Source: [Clostridium] symbiosum ATCC 14940
GTDB taxonomy: Bacteria > Bacillota > Clostridia > Lachnospirales > Lachnospiraceae
Assembly (NCBI RefSeq): GCF_000466485.1
Contig: NZ_KE992894.1
Location: forward strand, 1 to 38,483
Reading direction: 5' to 3'
DNA: 38,483 bases
The stretch's first letter is position 1, and each line of letters opens with the position of its first letter. Below the pieces are notes generated by a model. It was given only the letters and a program-made list of their open reading frames with translations. It was not told where the DNA came from and ran no database searches. Shown here piece by piece: positions 34,727 through 38,483 of this stretch. A program made the position numbers and the translations under genes.

Positions 34727-35594
34727 CTAAACAATAGAATCTTTGTAAATCCGCAGGTTGCAGCAATCCTCCTGATTGGGATTTACATGATCTCGCCAAT
34801 AAAAATAATGCTCTGTGACATCTTCACATACTGTCTTTTCCGGTATCAGTATTTTCTCGACAATTCTTATTTTTTCTGGTAACGGCAGATGGCGGTAGCC
34901 GCCCTGTTGCAGTGTATATTTGGTGAAATCCACATCCTTTAACCACTGTTTAATCCATGAGTTAATTCTTAAAAACTCAATAATGCACTTTTCAATTCCG
35001 ATTGCATTCAATTTCTCAAAGTCCATAAATGGTTCTATTATCGGACTGAGCCGGATTGATACATCAAATCCAGCTTCCTGCAATCGTTGAATTGCATGGA
35101 TTCTTTGAGACGGAGGGCTGGATTTCTCATATTGCAATGCCCTTGCATCATCGAGGCAGGTAACCGTGATCTGAATATGCGCCAATTCCTTATCCAATAT
35201 ATCCATGTACTCTGGCTCTGCAATCAGTGCAGACTTTGTCACAATCAGATATCCTATTCTGTAGCGGTTCATCTCAAGTATTGTCTGATAAATAACACGG
35301 TGTTTCAGTTCACACGGCTGAAAGCAATCCGTCATTCCCCCCCAGCCGGATGATAGCCCCCGGCTGGAGGTGATTGATTTTTCTTTTTACCTTTTTAATA
35401 TCCGCAACACGCGGATTCGCAGCATCCCAAAATCCCCTGAAATTTAACAGGGAGCGCGCATAACAGTAATCGCACTTATGCTGGCAGCCGCACCCATAAG
35501 TATCCAGCCTCGTATTATACTTACACTTATCTCCCTCATTGCCTTGTACACTCTTATAAAAACTTTTAAATTCGCTTGTAAAGACCTCCTTCAC
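34727..35594 (-). pseudogene. Radical SAM protein frameshifted at a G7 tract
   Basis: The first part (from GTG 35594) carries the radical SAM cluster motif CQHKCDYC (C-x3-C-x2-C) and ends at IIRLGGN. The frame that continues it opens two codons later as MTDCFQPCELKHRV and runs to 34727 with SPL-like features (IGYLIVTKS, SIRLSPIIEP). The break falls on a run of seven G on the minus strand (35343-35337); six would restore IIRLGGMTDCF and one protein of about 289 residues, close to spore photoproduct lyase-like radical SAM proteins. The GTG start lies within a GAAGGAGG site; its overlap with the stop of the short frame upstream (GTGA) suggests translational coupling. The break may be real, phase-variable, or a sequencing error. 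Confidence 0.7.
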
Positions 35595-35737
35595 TCAAAA
35601 TATTGTTGTTTGGTGTCATCTTCCAATAAAATCACATTTGCATCACCTCTTTTTCCTTATTGCGGAGAGCAGTACCGCCCTGCTTTCATCTGATAAAGCA
35701 TCCAGATATGTTCTTTACACCACTCCGCGGCAGTCAT
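35591..35737 (-). pseudogene. Short conserved-looking frame with an internal TAA
   Basis: From ATG 35737 the frame reads MTAAEWCKEHIWMLYQMKAG and meets TAA after 26 codons. It then stays open in the same frame (GKRGDANVILLEDDTKQQY) to TGA at 35591, which overlaps the GTG start of the radical SAM gene. A CAA-to-TAA change would explain it. No ribosome binding site is seen before the ATG, so the true start may be lost. The second half alone could be a 14-residue leader starting at GTG behind AAAGAGG. Function unknown. Confidence 0.4.
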
Positions 35738-35762
35738 GATACAATGCAAATGAAAGGATAAC

Positions 35763-35790
35763 GAAAAAGGCGCTCCTCCCAAAGCGCCTT
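35763..35790 (-). terminator. Intrinsic terminator after VirD4
   Basis: AAGGCGCT and AGCGCCTT arms (35790-35783 and 35774-35767 on the minus strand) followed by TTTTTC. It lies about 42 bases downstream of the VirD4 stop codon. Confidence 0.8.
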
Positions 35791-35831
35791 AATCTTTTCC
35801 TCAAAATTTGATTTATTCCCGGCACAACTAA

Positions 35832-38442
35832 TCACCGAAACAGATCCTCCACTTTCTCAATCCGTCCATGTTCCTCTTGACTGCGAGAATCTTCCTCTTC
35901 TGGCCTTCTCCTCGTCCCAGGTCTAACCTGTTTTCTTGAACGCACATGTTCCTGAAGGGTCAAAGGCTCCTCTTCCTTATCAGAGCAATCAAAATCCGGA
36001 TTTTCTTTCTCTTTTTCCTCCACAGCCTCAGCCTTCATCTCTTTTGCCGTTCCCGCCTTCCGCCATTCCGGGATATGCATATCCGTCTTTTCCGGCTCCA
36101 AAAACTTTGCTTCCGGGTGTCTGGTATAATCAAGTTTTTTTACTCTCAATACCTTCTGCCCCCGGATAATCAACAAGGCCTGGTCAAGCGGGAACCGGAG
36201 CACCTCATCAGGAAGCAGCAGCATCCGCTTTCCAACCGAGGAAGACTCTGAATAATCCGGAACATAATCCGTCATTCTCATGGTCTGGAAGCTTTTACGG
36301 ATGGAGGAAACCCCTACCGTAATCTCGCCGGAACGGCCGCTGAAATAGGTAGCCGTCGTCATATCATTACAGCCCAGAAACAATGAGGTATCACACCCTC
36401 CCAAAATTTCTTCCCACTGCCCATCCGGATACCGGTTCTGGAGCTGAGGTACGTTTTGGTACAGGATACACATTCCAATCTGCCTACTTCTGGCCGTTGC
36501 TAATTTTTTCTTGAAATCTGGCACTACTCCTAATAGCAATAGGTAAATCTCTGCAATATGCTCGGATTTTTCCCCTGCCCCACACCGTACTTGATTGTTT
36601 CCAATCATACGGCGCTCCACCAACGCATAATGCGCTGGCTTGTGCCTATCCCTCCGCCACTTATTATCATGGTTTCATCGGTACTGTGGCACTACTTTCA
36701 CAGCTGCAGATGTGCTTATATGGCATCTGCCACCTTCGTCACAACCGTGGGATATTGCATTTACAGTCATTCTCCACGTCAGCTGTTTACTACGTTCCGC
36801 ACAGCTTAGTATTGCTGGCACTTAGGCCGCACCTTTGACCCTGCCGGTATGAGCCTCGCATGATCCTGCAGGCTCCCTGTATCCTGTAAATACAGAAGGC
36901 ATTTCATCCGAACCACTTTACTTTGCCTCACCGGCACACCATTGCTGGTATTTCCACATTTCTGCAGATTTCGTTTAGAGTCTTTCCTTCGGTACTTTGT
37001 CAGGCTCCGCCATTCTAGCCATATGCCAGCACCGTCCGCACTGTCATACACAGCCCATGCCTCCATAGACCTTTCCTTGTTCCTCATTAGGGTGTACTTC
37101 GCACGCCTTTACCGGGCTTATAACCCTGGATTTCCTGTAAAATCCGGCGCTATCCGGAGATCAACGAATCCCCTTCCGGGCGTTACCCCGTCATTTGAGA
37201 TTTCAGCCGTGCAGTTCCTGAAATTCAGGCTGCAGCTTTGTCAGTATCCCTGTTTTTAACCGCAGAACGTATCGCACTGTTCGGAAATTCGTCCAGAATA
37301 AAGAAAACCGGAACCGGCAGCTTTCGATCTGGCTGCCGGTCTGCAAAACGTACCAGCTTTATGCATAAAAAGGAGACAAATAAGGTCGCAAGAACATCAA
37401 ACGTGGAATCCTGATCCGAAGTAATGCAAAAATAAGCACATTTTTTCTGCCCCGGCAGCGTTAAATCAATATCCTTGTGGCTAGTAATTTCCTGCACCAG
37501 TTTATTCTGCATAATCTGCAGCCGGGTACCCAGACCCAGGATTGCATTTCCCTTCACCTTCTCAGCTTTAGAAAACAACCGGTACGGCCCTTTCGCCGGG
37601 TGCGTTTCCGGAAGTCCGTCAAAAATTGCGTCCAGGGCCTCCAGGCTTTGGTTTAAAAGCAGCTTATACGCCTCCGGAAACGTCCGGTCCCCATCTTGGT
37701 ATTCCCGGTAAACATACAGACAAAGTGCCTTTAGCAAGTCCATCTCCGTATTATCATAAAAATGGTCAAATTTGTCCGTTGTATTACGGATAACCACATC
37801 TACAAAAATGTCAATCAGTCCGCCGTCATCAATCTCCGCCAGACAGTCCCATGCGTCCGAGTTCTCAAGGCTGATTAGATTCCACTGCTTCACGATGTAG
37901 CCATTCGCTTTTAAGTAGGACACCATATCCTCATAAAGTTCGGATTTGGGATCTGTCACAAACATGCTTTCCCCACGTTTTATACACTGGAGAATCATAT
38001 TTCTGGAAACGGCCCTAGATTTCATGCTTCCCTGGGAGCCGCACACGGCAATATTCCGGTTGAGCATAGAATTTTTAGGCAGACTGATTACCTGTTCATT
38101 GTCGATATCCAGCCCCAGGAGGATACCGTCCACATTTTTTAAATCCTGATTAACGGCCAGTACCTTAGCCCGCTCCTCCTTTGTCATGTAACCGGCAGTT
38201 CCGTAGGTTCCCTTTTTGGAATACTCAAAATTGCGCTCCTCGTCCATCTGATCTCCGGCAGCACTTCCCCGATAAATAACGACTCCTCCGATAATCAGGA
38301 ATAGTAACAGGGATATCACTGTATTTTTTAGCCCCGTCAACGAAAACATGCCATAATACAGGCAGATAAACGGATTAAACCGGATTGAACCGGCATCTTT
38401 GAAAATCTGTGTAAGCAGGCCTCCCACATAAAAAGCCAGCAC
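35832..38442 (-). CDS. VirD4/TraG type IV coupling protein, split by a group II intron
   Basis: Two exons, 38442-37278 and 36532-35832, total 1866 bases and 621 residues. The coupling protein is an inner-membrane ATPase that brings the relaxase-DNA complex to the conjugation channel. Exon 1 has a membrane helix (about residues 39-57), Walker A as GSQGSMKS (135-142) and Walker B as FFILDEFPN (380-388). Exon 2 starts inside the next codon; joining gives FPNIGVVPDFKKKLATARSR, exactly the TraG consensus, with GMCILYQNVPQLQNRYP following. The last 90 residues are a charged, probably disordered tail. The GTG at 38442 has no ribosome binding site and the expected first membrane helix is incomplete; in the frame above it a TAG occurs at 38457-38455, while a one-base shorter A run at 38444-38449 would open it further. 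The 5' end therefore probably lies outside the window. Confidence 0.9.
36533..37277 (-). mobile_element. ORF-less group II intron inside the VirD4 gene
   Basis: 745 bases. The 5' end (37277) reads GTGCGATACG, the GUGYG signature. Near the 3' end, domain V is visible at about 36617-36581: CCGTAT, a GATTG-GAAA-CAATC tetraloop stem and a returning TACGG. Domain VI follows with an A eight bases from the end as likely branch point, and the intron ends in AT (AY rule). Removing it restores the VirD4 frame exactly. It encodes no reverse transcriptase or maturase, so splicing would need a maturase from elsewhere or self-splicing. It could be a deletion derivative of a full-length intron. Confidence 0.9.
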
Positions 38443-38483
38443 GAAAAAAGGGTTCTATACTGAATGTTGGGGTGTGCTGAAAA

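Noticed and set aside
34716-34799. Upstream extension of the small gene at 34428-34715
   Set aside because: The extra 28 codons overlap the end of the radical SAM gene and lie upstream of the GAGGAGG site that precedes the ATG at 34715.
36806-37087. Minus-strand frame of 93 codons inside the intron
   Set aside because: It falls in the ribozyme part of the group II intron and shows no reverse transcriptase or maturase motif.

Overview
The window looks like an internal part of an integrative conjugative element (ICE) of the Tn1549/Lachnospiraceae type, in a mid-GC gut Firmicute. Supporting signs: a VirD4/TraG coupling protein, an SSB with two OB-like halves, a CHC2-type primase, a DUF3268 zinc-finger protein and an S1-domain protein, which I associate with Clostridiales ICEs; surface proteins with Lachnospiraceae-style cell-wall-binding repeats and ATPSNA/ATPSEA motifs; strong GGAGG ribosome binding sites. 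No relaxase, VirB4, integrase, tRNA, rRNA or CRISPR array is visible, so the ICE should extend beyond both ends. Nearly all genes are on the minus strand, so transcription runs from high to low coordinates.

Layout from right to left. (1) 35.8-38.4 kb: VirD4/TraG, split in its Walker B region by an ORF-less group II intron (36533-37277). Joining the exons restores the expected FPNIGVVPDF sequence. (2) 34.3-35.7 kb: small genes and a radical SAM gene broken at a G7 tract. (3) 32.7-34.3 kb: an IS30-family insertion flanked by a 15-bp direct repeat. (4) 31.7-32.6 kb: an AT-rich orphan RES-domain gene. (5) 30.1-31.4 kb: an S1-domain protein and a CspA-type protein. The S1 gene has a consensus promoter, an 11-bp-spaced operator-like repeat and a leader terminator. 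(6) 9.6-30.1 kb: a surface-protein block holding a DUF6273-like protein, a GLUG/Ig-like/wall-binding protein, a VapBC-like pair, a sortase B without membrane anchor, a wall-binding transglutaminase-like protein, and a 4149-residue CnaB/SpaA adhesin. The adhesin carries an LPKTG sorting signal but continues in frame into a second exported protein. (7) 7.2-9.5 kb: the DUF3268 protein and three uncharacterised, partly membrane-bound proteins. (8) 6.2-7.1 kb: an AT-rich plus-strand island of two decayed genes. (9) 0-6 kb: a phage-like recombination/replication operon (DUF932-like unknown, YqaJ exonuclease, methylase-like protein, ERF annealing protein, primase, SSB), preceded by a structured leader with its own promoter and terminator.

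How they may work together. YqaJ and ERF would form an exonuclease/annealing pair acting on the single-stranded DNA that SSB and primase handle when a conjugating element is re-synthesised. VirD4 delivers DNA to the secretion channel. The adhesin, sortase and transglutaminase-like protein could mediate cell contact or surface cross-linking. Three transcription units appear to share one layout: promoter, short leader with a terminator hairpin, then gene, which suggests control by attenuation or antitermination. Several genes carry single-base length differences in homopolymers or in-frame stops; some may be sequencing error and some real decay.
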